Origin: an uncultured Gammaproteobacteria bacterium
Lineage (GTDB): Bacteria > Pseudomonadota > Gammaproteobacteria > Steroidobacterales > GCA-2729495
DNA: 5,101 nucleotides
Assembly (NCBI GenBank): GCA_937958785.1
Contig: CALGMY010000114.1
Span: 1-5,101 of the forward strand
Reading direction: 5' to 3'
The notes below the pieces were generated by a model, which saw nothing but the letters and a program-made list of their open reading frames with translations, made no database searches and was not told the DNA's origin. The position numbers and the translations under genes are program-made. This document shows, one piece after another, positions 1-5,101 of the stretch (position 1 is its first letter; each line of letters begins with the position of its first letter).

Positions 1-395
1 TCCTGGTTGCCGCCGCGGTACAGGCGCTCGCCGGCCGCGACGAGGTCCGGATTGGCGACACCACCCGTCGGTTTCTGGGCGGCGAAGTAGGCGGCGAGGT
101 CAGCCATGTCCTCGTCGGTGAGCGGCATGGCCATGCCGGACATGAGCACGTTGCTGCGCGCGCCACTCTTGAAAGACTGCAGCGACTGGAGCAGGTAACC
201 CTCGTGCTGGCCGGCCAGCGACGGCCACTCGGGATTCAGGCTGTTGCCGTCCAGGCCGTGGCAGGCGGAGCAGGGTGCCGCCTTGGCCTGTCCGGCCTCG
301 ACGGAGCCGGCACCGGCAGGCCCGGGCAGGGCACCGGTGGCGATGGCGGAGAGGGCCAGGAAGAGGGCGGAGAAGCGATGTTTCAGGAGGTCCAT
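1..395 (-). CDS. Cytochrome c4, di-heme periplasmic electron carrier (N-terminal part, cut by window edge)
   Basis: Partial gene running off the left edge; 131 codons are visible. Residues 1-29 form a signal peptide (MDLLKHR n-region, a hydrophobic stretch, then an AGA site before G30), so the protein is exported. The first heme-binding site is CSACH at 42-46. Downstream, MSGMAMPLTDEDMADLAAYFAAQ matches the c4 pattern; by comparison with Pseudomonas c4, Met85 is the likely axial heme ligand. The last visible residues (NPDLVAAGERLYRGG) are the linker that opens the second heme domain, so the second CxxCH should lie just outside the window. Family knowledge: c4 cytochromes pass electrons to terminal oxidases in the periplasm, often membrane-attached. 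The gene is divergent from engB across 93 nt, a conserved arrangement. The start at 395 is chosen because the signal peptide begins there; no clear Shine-Dalgarno precedes it. The family call is firm; the exact electron partner is not known. Confidence 0.9.
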   Translation of the reverse strand, partial: MDLLKHRFSALFLALSAIATGALPGPAGAGSVEAGQAKAAPCSACHGLDGNSLNPEWPSLAGQHEGYLLQSLQSFKSGARSNVLMSGMAMPLTDEDMADLAAYFAAQKPTGGVANPDLVAAGERLYRGGNQ

Positions 396-455
396 GACGC
401 TTGTTCTGCAAGGGAAAATGGGGGCGCGCACCGTGCTAGACTGCGGCCGCGCGGG

Positions 456-461
456 ATTGTA
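456..461 (-). promoter_or_regulatory. Candidate -10 box (TACAAT) for the cytochrome c4 gene
   Basis: Reading the minus strand, TACAAT matches the sigma70 -10 consensus at five of six positions and is one of the few AT-rich patches in this GC-rich gap. It would start transcription near 449, giving a leader of about 54 nt before the cytochrome start. No good -35 hexamer is found 16-18 nt upstream, so this is a moderate-to-weak prediction. Confidence 0.35.
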
Positions 462-488
462 CACCAGCGCTCCCCGGCAGCCACCCAG

Positions 489-1106
489 ATGTCCCTGTAC
501 CCCGAGGCCCGGTTCCTCACCAGCGCGGCCGCTGCCCGGCAGTTCGTCCCCGACGACGGGGCGGAGGTGGCCTTTGCAGGCCGGTCCAACGCGGGCAAGT
601 CGAGTGCCATCAACGCGCTCCTCGGCCGCCGCGATTTTGCGCGCACCAGCAAGACGCCCGGCCGCACCCAGCTCGTGAACTTCTTCGCCCTGGCACCCGG
701 CCAGCGGCTCGTGGACCTGCCGGGGTACGGCTACGCCCGCGTCTCCCGGGCGATGCGTGACCAGTGGCGGGAACTGCTCGACGACTACTTCCATGGCCGT
801 GACTCCCTCACCGGGCTTCTGGTCGTCGTCGACAGCCGGCGGGGGCTCGGCGACTTCGATCGCCAGATGCTCGCCTGGGGCCAGGCGCTGCCCGTCGCGC
901 TGCACGTGCTGCTCACCAAGGCGGACAAGCTCGGTCGCACCGAGGCGGCGGCCGTGCTCGCCGCCACCCGGGCCGAGGCCGCCGAGTACGGGGCCGGGGT
1001 GCAGCTGTTCTCCGCCGTGACGGGTACGGGGGTGGCCGAGGCCCGGGAGGTGCTGGCCCGGCTCCTGGCGGCGGAGTCCATGAAAAAAGGCCCCGGGCAC
1101 GCTTAG
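489..1106 (+). CDS. engB: EngB (YsxC/YihA) ribosome-assembly GTPase
   Basis: A 205-residue P-loop GTPase of the TrmE-Era-EngA-EngB class; E. coli YihA is of similar length (about 210). All nucleotide-binding motifs are visible: G1 GRSNAGKSS at 31-39, the G2 region with KTPGRTQ at 55-61 (the family signature threonine), G3 DLPGYG at 76-81, G4 TKAD at 143-146, and a G5-like SAVTGTG at 175-181. Family knowledge: EngB binds late large-subunit assembly intermediates in the cytoplasm and is usually essential. The ATG at 489 is preferred over upstream in-frame codons because family proteins begin just before the PEARFLTSA-type segment; no Shine-Dalgarno is evident. The gene is divergent from cytochrome c4 and convergent with polA. 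Oddity: the C-terminal tail K199-K200-G201-P202-G203 is encoded by the T-tract and distal arm of the terminator serving the opposite strand. Confidence 0.96.
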   Translation: MSLYPEARFLTSAAAARQFVPDDGAEVAFAGRSNAGKSSAINALLGRRDFARTSKTPGRTQLVNFFALAPGQRLVDLPGYGYARVSRAMRDQWRELLDDYFHGRDSLTGLLVVVDSRRGLGDFDRQMLAWGQALPVALHVLLTKADKLGRTEAAAVLAATRAEAAEYGAGVQLFSAVTGTGVAEAREVLARLLAAESMKKGPGHA

Positions 1107-1124
1107 GGGGGAGCGCCCGGGGCC
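1083..1124 (-). terminator. Intrinsic terminator for leftward transcription (polA unit), overlapping the engB 3' end
   Basis: A perfect 10-bp all-G/C inverted repeat: GGCCCCGGGC at 1089-1098 and GCCCGGGGCC at 1115-1124, with a 16-nt loop. On the minus strand it is followed directly by six T residues (1088-1083), the classical rho-independent layout. On the plus strand the hairpin is followed by AATCAG with no T-run, so it should act mainly on transcripts coming from polA, whose stop codon is about 100 nt upstream. The distal arm and T-tract lie within engB codons 199-204. Confidence 0.85.
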
Positions 1125-1157
1125 AATCAGCATCCGGCTTGGGGTGACCGGGCTGCC

Positions 1158-1200
1158 TTGCCCGTTCAGGGAGCGAGACGGGCAAACTCTCTGTGCCCGT
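1158..1200. repeat. Three-arm inverted repeat giving two mutually exclusive hairpins
   Basis: TTGCCCGT at 1158-1165 is a perfect complement of ACGGGCAA at 1178-1185 (8 bp, 12-nt loop). The same middle arm, ACGGGCA at 1178-1184, can instead pair with TGCCCGT at 1194-1200 (7 bp, 9-nt loop; 9 pairs counting one G-T wobble and one A-T pair at 1176-1177/1201-1202). Both foldings are possible on either strand, but not together. On the plus strand the second hairpin ends in GTTTAGATT and could be a weak terminator for engB. The arms are visible directly; any switching role is inference. Confidence 0.6.
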
Positions 1201-1227
1201 TTAGATTGGGTCTAACTCGCAAAGTTC

Positions 1228-4011
1228 CTAGTGGGCTTCGTCCCAGTTGGCGCCCGTGCCCACGTCTACACGGAGCGGCACCCGGAGCGCCGCCGCGCCC
1301 TCCATGCGGCGCACCACCTCTTGCTGGACAGCGGCGAGGGCCGCCTCCGGGACCTCCAGGACCAGTTCGTCGTGGACCTGCAGGATCAGGGCCGCCCCGG
1401 TGCTGCCCTGCTGCAGCCACTCGTCCACCCCGATCATGGCCTTCTTGATGATGTCCGCCGCCGTGCCCTGCATCGGCGCATTGATGGCGCTGCGCTCCGC
1501 GTACTGGCGCCGGGCCTGCTGGCGCGCCGCGATGTCAGGCAGGTAGAGGCGACGGCCGAACACCGTCTCCACGTAGCCGAGTTCCCGCGCCTGGGTCCGG
1601 GTCCGGTCCATGTAGTCCTTCACGCCCGGGTAGCGGGCGAAATACCGCCCCACGTACCGCTGGGCCTCATCCCGGCCGATGCCGAGCTGCCGCGCGAGCC
1701 CGAAGGCCGACATCCCGTAGATGAGGCCGAAATTGATGGCCTTGGCGGAGCGGCGCTGGTCGGGTGTCACTGCCGCGAGCTCGACGCCGAAGACCTCGGC
1801 TGCCGTCGCCTGGTGGACGTCCTGGTCCGCGGCGAAGGCGGCCAGCAGGCCCTCGTCGCCCGAGAGGTGCGCCATGATCCGCAGTTCGATCTGGGAGTAG
1901 TCCGCCGCCAGCAGGACACAGCCGGGCCGGGCGATGAAGGCCTGGCGGATACGCCGGCCTTCCTCGGTGCGGATCGGGATGTTCTGCAGGTTCGGATCCG
2001 ACGACGACAGCCGGCCCGTCGCCGCGACCGCCTGGTGATAAGAGGTGTGGATGCGGCCCGTGCGGGCGCAGACGAGCTCCGGCAGCTTGTCGGTATAGGT
2101 CGACTTGAGCTTGCTCAGGGACCGGTGCTCCAGGATGAGCTTCGGCAGCCGGTGCAGTTCGGCGAGCTCGGCCAGGGCATCCTCGTTCGTGGACGGCTGC
2201 TTCGTGGGCGTGTACTGGGTCACCGGCAGCTTCAGTTCGTTGAACAGGACCTCCTGCAGCTGCTTCGGCGAACCGATGTTGAAGGGGTGGCCGGCCTCGG
2301 TGTGGGCGGCCTGCTCGAGCGACGCCATCTTGCCGGCAAACTCTCCCGACAACGCCCGGAGCAGCCGCCCGTCCACCAGCACGCCGGTCTCCTCCATCCG
2401 GGCGAGTACGGGCACCAGCGGCTGCTCGATGGTGTCGTACAGCTCGGCGAGCGGCGGTGTGGCCTCAAGCTTCGGCCGCAGCACGTGGTGGAGCCGCAGG
2501 GTGATGTCGGCGTCCTCGGCCGCGTACTCGGCGGCCTTCTCGACGGACACCTGGTCGAAGGTGATCTGCTTCGCGCCCTTGCCCGCCACGTCCTCGTAAT
2601 GGATCGTGTCGAGGCCCAGGTACTTGCGGGCCACCGAGTCCATGTCGTGGCGCGTGGCCGTGCTGTCCAGCACGTAGGATTCGAGCATCGAGTCGAAACG
2701 CATGCCGGCAAGGCGGATGCCGTGGTTCGCCAGCACGTGGGCGTCGTACTTGAGGTGATGGCCCACCTTGGCCGCCGCCGGGTCCTCCAGCCAGGACTTC
2801 AGGCGGGCGAGCACCGCGGCCCGGTCCAGCTGGGACGGGGCCCCCACATAGCGGTGGGCCACTGGCAGGTAGGCGGCCTTGCCCGGCGCGAGGCCGAAGG
2901 ACAGGCCCACCACCTCGGCCTCCATGTAATTGAGGCTGGTGGTCTCGGTGTCGAAGGCCACGAGTTCCGCGTTCTCGATGAGGATCATCCAGGCATCGAG
3001 CTGGTCGGCCGTCAGGATCGTCTCGTAGTGCCGGCTCACCGGGTCGGGCAGGCGGACGGGCGCGGGATCCGCGGCGTCAGTCGCCGGGCCGGGCGCCGCT
3101 TCGGCCGGGGGCAGGGCTGCGGGAGCTGGTGCTGCGCCGGCTTCCTCCACCGCCCGCAGCAGGCTGCGGATCTCGAGGCGGGCGGCGAGTTCGCGCAGGG
3201 CGTCCACGTCCAGCGGGCCTGGCACGAGGTCGCCGGGCGCGACCTTCAGGGGCACGTCCACGTGGATCGTGGCGAGCTGGCGCGAGAGCGGGATCTGGGC
3301 CAGGGAGTCACGGAGCTTCTCGCCCACCTTGCCCTTGATCTCGCCGGCCCGCGCCACGATGCCGTCCAGGGAGCCGTACTCGGCGAGCCACTTGGCCGCG
3401 GTCTTCGGCCCGACGCTGGGCACGCCGGGGATGTTGTCCGACGTGTCGCCCACCAGGGTCAGGTAGTCGATGATCTGCCCGGGAGGCACGCCGAACTTCT
3501 CGCGGACGCCGGCTTCGTCCAGCTCCCGGTTGCTGACGCCGTCGAACAGCCGGATCCGCCCGTTCACCAGCTGGGCCATGTCCTTGTCGCTCGTGGCGAT
3601 CAGGGTGTCGATGCCGGCCGTCTCGGCGCGCTTCGCCAGCGTGCCGATGACGTCGTCGGCCTCGACGCCCGGTTCCCGGAGCAACGGCAGCCCGAGGGCC
3701 CGCACCATCTCCAGCAAGGGTGCGATCTGGCAGGACAGCTCGTCCGGCATCTTCTCGCGCGTGGCCTTGTACCCGGCGTACAGCTCGTCCCGGAAGGTCG
3801 GCCCCGGGGCGTCCATCACCACGGCGATCAGGTCAGGCCGGCGGGTACGCTGGATCTGCCGCACCATGTTCAGGAAGCCGAAGATGGCGCCCGTCGGCTC
3901 GCCCTTCGAGTTCGTCAGGGGCGGCAGCGCGTGGAAAGCCCGGTAGAGGTAGGAATACCCGTCGATCAGGACCAGGCAGCGGGGCGCGGCCCCGGCACTC
4001 GCTCCCGTCAC
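1228..4011 (-). CDS. polA: DNA polymerase I (5' nuclease, 3'-5' proofreading exonuclease, polymerase)
   Basis: 927 residues against 928 in E. coli, with key residues nearly register-matched. 5' nuclease (about 1-290): D17, D67, E117/D119/D120, D142/D144 and D189/D192 give the full metal-ligand set, with the helix-hairpin-helix GVPSVGPKTA. An Ala/Pro-rich linker spans about 291-325. Proofreading exonuclease (about 326-520): DTET at 354-357, GHHLKYD at 417-423 (E. coli has GQNLKYD, so the Asn is His here), and YAAED with D500; catalytic acids are all present. Polymerase (about 520-927): motif A DYSQIELR from D704, O-helix RRSAKAINFGLIYG with R753, K757, F761 and Y765, motif C QVHDE with D881/E882. 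It fills gaps in repair and removes Okazaki primers. The start is GTG, overlapping the upstream lipoprotein stop by 4 nt, with a weak GGGA 8 nt before it; no other plausible start precedes the conserved LVLIDGYSYLYRAFHALPPL region. Confidence 0.98.
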   Translation of the reverse strand: MTGASAGAAPRCLVLIDGYSYLYRAFHALPPLTNSKGEPTGAIFGFLNMVRQIQRTRRPDLIAVVMDAPGPTFRDELYAGYKATREKMPDELSCQIAPLLEMVRALGLPLLREPGVEADDVIGTLAKRAETAGIDTLIATSDKDMAQLVNGRIRLFDGVSNRELDEAGVREKFGVPPGQIIDYLTLVGDTSDNIPGVPSVGPKTAAKWLAEYGSLDGIVARAGEIKGKVGEKLRDSLAQIPLSRQLATIHVDVPLKVAPGDLVPGPLDVDALRELAARLEIRSLLRAVEEAGAAPAPAALPPAEAAPGPATDAADPAPVRLPDPVSRHYETILTADQLDAWMILIENAELVAFDTETTSLNYMEAEVVGLSFGLAPGKAAYLPVAHRYVGAPSQLDRAAVLARLKSWLEDPAAAKVGHHLKYDAHVLANHGIRLAGMRFDSMLESYVLDSTATRHDMDSVARKYLGLDTIHYEDVAGKGAKQITFDQVSVEKAAEYAAEDADITLRLHHVLRPKLEATPPLAELYDTIEQPLVPVLARMEETGVLVDGRLLRALSGEFAGKMASLEQAAHTEAGHPFNIGSPKQLQEVLFNELKLPVTQYTPTKQPSTNEDALAELAELHRLPKLILEHRSLSKLKSTYTDKLPELVCARTGRIHTSYHQAVAATGRLSSSDPNLQNIPIRTEEGRRIRQAFIARPGCVLLAADYSQIELRIMAHLSGDEGLLAAFAADQDVHQATAAEVFGVELAAVTPDQRRSAKAINFGLIYGMSAFGLARQLGIGRDEAQRYVGRYFARYPGVKDYMDRTRTQARELGYVETVFGRRLYLPDIAARQQARRQYAERSAINAPMQGTAADIIKKAMIGVDEWLQQGSTGAALILQVHDELVLEVPEAALAAVQQEVVRRMEGAAALRVPLRVDVGTGANWDEAH

Positions 4012-4175
4012 TGGGCGGATCCCGGCGCCGGGGTGTCGGGGATCGTCTTGCGCTCGCCCTCGTCCTCGCCGTCTTCCCGGGCCGGCGTTGGCGGCGGGGA
4101 TTCGTACAGGTCACCCTTCATGCCGCAGCCGGCCAGGGTGAGGACGCAGAGGAGCAGGGCAGGGGCCGGGCGCAT
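4008..4175 (-). CDS. Small LptM-like (YifL-like) lipoprotein
   Basis: 55 residues, too short for the usual ORF cutoff but well supported. Residues 1-16 form a lipoprotein signal (MRPAP, then LLLCVLTLAG) with lipobox LAGC and the lipidated Cys at 17. The mature start, CGMKGDLYESPPP, matches the LptM/YifL signature CGxKGxLYxP. Glycine rather than Asp follows the Cys, which fits outer-membrane sorting. The tail (29-55) is charged and Pro-rich, with a REDGEDEGERK stretch, and probably disordered. Family knowledge: E. coli LptM helps the LptD-LptE lipopolysaccharide translocon mature. LptM-type genes are usually described next to lysA/dapF rather than polA. ATG 4175 is the only start: an in-frame TGA lies eight codons upstream with no ATG, GTG or TTG between. 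There is no Shine-Dalgarno, but a TATAAT ends 6 nt before the start. Its stop overlaps the polA GTG. Family assignment rests on the short signature, so orthology is probable but not certain. Confidence 0.82.
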   Translation of the reverse strand: MRPAPALLLCVLTLAGCGMKGDLYESPPPTPAREDGEDEGERKTIPDTPAPGSAQ

Positions 4176-4181
4176 GGCCCG

Positions 4182-4187
4182 ATTATA
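4182..4187 (-). promoter_or_regulatory. Consensus -10 box (TATAAT) before the lipoprotein-polA pair
   Basis: A perfect TATAAT on the minus strand lies in the 21-nt gap between the glycosyltransferase stop and the lipoprotein start, in an otherwise very GC-rich stretch. Its last base is 7 nt from the A of the ATG, so transcription would begin at or next to the start codon, giving a leaderless mRNA. The -35 region falls inside the glycosyltransferase 3' end and shows no TTGACA-like hexamer; there is no TGn extension either. The box is plainly visible, while promoter activity is inferred. Confidence 0.5.
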
Positions 4188-4196
4188 CGGGGGACT

Positions 4197-5072
4197 TCAG
4201 CGCCGCTCCGGGCTGCCACCGGTGACCCGGATCCGGACCAGTTCGGCGACCCGCACCGACTGCAGCAGCAGGCTGATCGCCCCGAAGGCCACCCGGTCCG
4301 GCACCGAGGCCTTTTCGCTGCCGTCGAGCAGCCGGCGCACGCGCTTGCCATAGATTCGCAGGTCCGAGCGCAGCGCGGCCCGCAGGCCCGCGCCGGCAGT
4401 CCGTGCCCGGCTCCATTCCTGGCCCGCCAGCCGCCGGGACTTCAGCACCAGGCCGTCCAGCCGCCGGGCGTCGTGCAGCACGGCCGCCTCGGCGCAGTAA
4501 GCGAGACGATAGCCCGCCTCCAGGACCCGGCCGCACCAGACCCGATCGCCACCGCTCCGCCAGCGGGTGTCGAAGTGGCCGACCCGGTCGAGCACGTCCC
4601 GCCGGGTGAGGCAGTTCGCGGTCGCCGCGAAGCCCATGCTGGAGACGTAGAACGCCTGGCGCATGTGGAAGAAGGCATCGTAGCGCTCGGTCAGCGACGG
4701 CCCGGCCCCGCTGGCCGTGAGGGGCTGCACGCCGCCGCCCACCGCGCCGATGCCCGGGTCGGCGGTCAGCACCGCCACGCCCCGGGACAGCCAGGCGGGG
4801 GTGCAGACGCAGTCGCTGTCCGTGAAGGCGATGATGTCGCCATCCGCGACGCGCAGCCCCGCGTTGCGTGCCACGTAGGAGCCGGGCTCCGGCTCGTGCA
4901 GCAGCCGGCCCCGGACAGCCGTTGCCGGCACCACGGGCTGCTCGTTGTTGTCCACCACGATCAGTTCCACCCGTCCCGGGTAGTCCTGCCGGTCCACGCT
5001 CGCCAGCAGGCGCCCGAGGCGCGCCAGGTCGTGGCCGTAGAACGGCACGATGACGCTGACCGGCCGCGTCAT
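4197..5072 (-). CDS. Family 2 glycosyltransferase (GT-A fold)
   Basis: 291 residues. The N-terminal GT-A domain opens with PVSVIVPFYGHD (4-15). The nucleotide-binding VVDNNE is at 39-44, and ARNAGLRVADGDIIAFTDSDC (68-88) contains the DSD motif (85-87) that binds metal and the sugar nucleotide phosphates. The acceptor-side region follows: FAATANCLTRRDVLDRVGHFD (148-168) and GGDRVW (174-179), which takes the place of the usual ED-type catalytic motif, with H200 further on. The C-terminal part (about 203-291) is Arg-rich with a hydrophobic segment near 261-275 that could sit at the membrane. It likely transfers a sugar from an activated donor to a cell-surface polysaccharide, lipid or glycan; donor and acceptor cannot be read from the sequence. 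The ATG at 5072 has a GGAG 8 nt upstream (5081-5084) and overlaps an upstream reading frame as ATGA. The gene ends 21 nt before the lipoprotein gene. Confidence 0.9.
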   Translation of the reverse strand: MTRPVSVIVPFYGHDLARLGRLLASVDRQDYPGRVELIVVDNNEQPVVPATAVRGRLLHEPEPGSYVARNAGLRVADGDIIAFTDSDCVCTPAWLSRGVAVLTADPGIGAVGGGVQPLTASGAGPSLTERYDAFFHMRQAFYVSSMGFAATANCLTRRDVLDRVGHFDTRWRSGGDRVWCGRVLEAGYRLAYCAEAAVLHDARRLDGLVLKSRRLAGQEWSRARTAGAGLRAALRSDLRIYGKRVRRLLDGSEKASVPDRVAFGAISLLLQSVRVAELVRIRVTGGSPERR

Positions 5073-5101
5073 GCCGGCGGCTCCGCCGCGAGGTGCAGGC
5101 G
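5069..5101 (-). CDS. Probable 3' end of an upstream gene (last 10 codons only)
   Basis: On the minus strand the frame RLHLAAEPPA followed by TGA is open from the window edge, and its stop overlaps the glycosyltransferase ATG as ATGA. Such overlaps are typical of translationally coupled genes, so a further member of a glycosyltransferase operon may lie to the right. Only ten residues are visible; no family can be assigned, and another frame is also open over so short a stretch. Confidence 0.4.
   Translation of the reverse strand, partial: RLHLAAEPPA

Larger units (their letters stand above)
1083..1215 (-). ncRNA. Candidate small RNA or structured 3' UTR of polA (Spot 42/ErsA position)
   Basis: Between polA and engB on the minus strand lies a run of hairpins ending in a strong intrinsic terminator. 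In E. coli the same interval, in the same direction as polA, holds the small RNA Spot 42 (spf), and in Pseudomonas it holds ErsA. Here the minus strand shows a small TTAGA/TCTAA repeat (1201-1215), a switchable hairpin pair (1158-1200), and the terminator. Two predicted loops are C-rich and anti-Shine-Dalgarno-like: CTCGCTCCCTGA (1177-1166) and GCTCCCCCCTAAGCGT (1114-1099). No sequence similarity to Spot 42 is apparent and no convincing promoter was found, so the RNA might be processed from the polA mRNA. The 5' end given is a guess. This rests on position and structure only. Confidence 0.3.

Noticed and set aside
434..442. TGCTAGACT as an extended -10 promoter for engB
   Set aside because: The hexamer matches TATAAT at only four of six positions, and no -35 element lies at the proper distance, so it is not strong enough to list as a feature.
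204..488. N-terminal extension of the EngB frame to an upstream ATG at 204
   Set aside because: It would overlap the cytochrome c4 gene on the other strand by almost 200 nt, its residues look like antisense translation, and EngB family proteins start close to the ATG at 489.
1089..1124. The GC-rich hairpin as a bidirectional terminator also serving engB
   Set aside because: On the plus strand the hairpin is followed by AATCAGCAT without a T-run, and its first arm is still inside the engB coding sequence. It fits only leftward transcription well.
4118..4351. A 77-codon minus-strand frame overlapping the lipoprotein and glycosyltransferase genes
   Set aside because: It is a shifted-frame shadow of two well-supported genes, with Cys/Ser/Arg-rich composition typical of out-of-frame GC-rich DNA and no start signal.
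1231..4353. A 1040-codon open frame on the plus strand, antisense to polA and the lipoprotein gene
   Set aside because: It is in exact codon register opposite polA, so it stays open simply because polA lacks TTA, CTA and TCA codons, as expected at this GC content. Its translation is His/Arg/Gly/Val-rich with no recognisable domain, while polA opposite it is certain.
5074..5085. GGCGG/CCGCC inverted repeat before the glycosyltransferase start
   Set aside because: It has only a 2-nt spacer, which is too short for a stable hairpin loop, and such matches are expected by chance at this GC content.

Overview
The window looks like the chromosome of a high-GC gammaproteobacterium. The coding strands are strongly G/C-biased at third codon positions. 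The order cytochrome c4, engB, polA is a known gammaproteobacterial neighbourhood, seen for example in Pseudomonas and partly in E. coli. The species cannot be named from the sequence.

Layout: (1) 1-395, minus strand: the N-terminal half of an exported di-heme cytochrome c4, cut by the window edge. (2) 396-488: a short divergent intergenic region with a TACAAT -10 box facing the cytochrome. (3) 489-1106, plus strand: EngB (YsxC/YihA), a ribosome-assembly GTPase. (4) 1107-1227: a structured interval between the convergent engB and polA genes. It carries a strong intrinsic terminator for minus-strand transcription whose distal arm and T-tract lie inside the last codons of engB, two mutually exclusive hairpins, and a possible small RNA in the position held by Spot 42 in E. 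coli and ErsA in Pseudomonas. (5) 1228-4011, minus: full-length DNA polymerase I with all three activities apparently intact, starting with GTG. (6) 4008-4175, minus: a 55-residue lipoprotein resembling LptM (YifL), too short for ordinary ORF calling, whose stop codon overlaps the polA start by 4 nt. (7) 4197-5072, minus: a family 2 glycosyltransferase. (8) 5069-5101, minus: a probable 3' end of one more gene, overlapping the glycosyltransferase start.

The minus-strand genes from 5101 down to 1228 (unknown gene, glycosyltransferase, LptM-like lipoprotein, polA) are packed with overlaps or a 21-nt gap and could be one transcription unit ending at the terminator at 1083-1124. A consensus TATAAT sits in the 21-nt gap before the lipoprotein gene, exactly where it would give a leaderless transcript for lipoprotein plus polA. 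The genes themselves are mostly housekeeping and recognised; the parts worth a second look are the polA-engB interval and the lipoprotein-polA junction. No mobile element, CRISPR array, tRNA or rRNA was seen.
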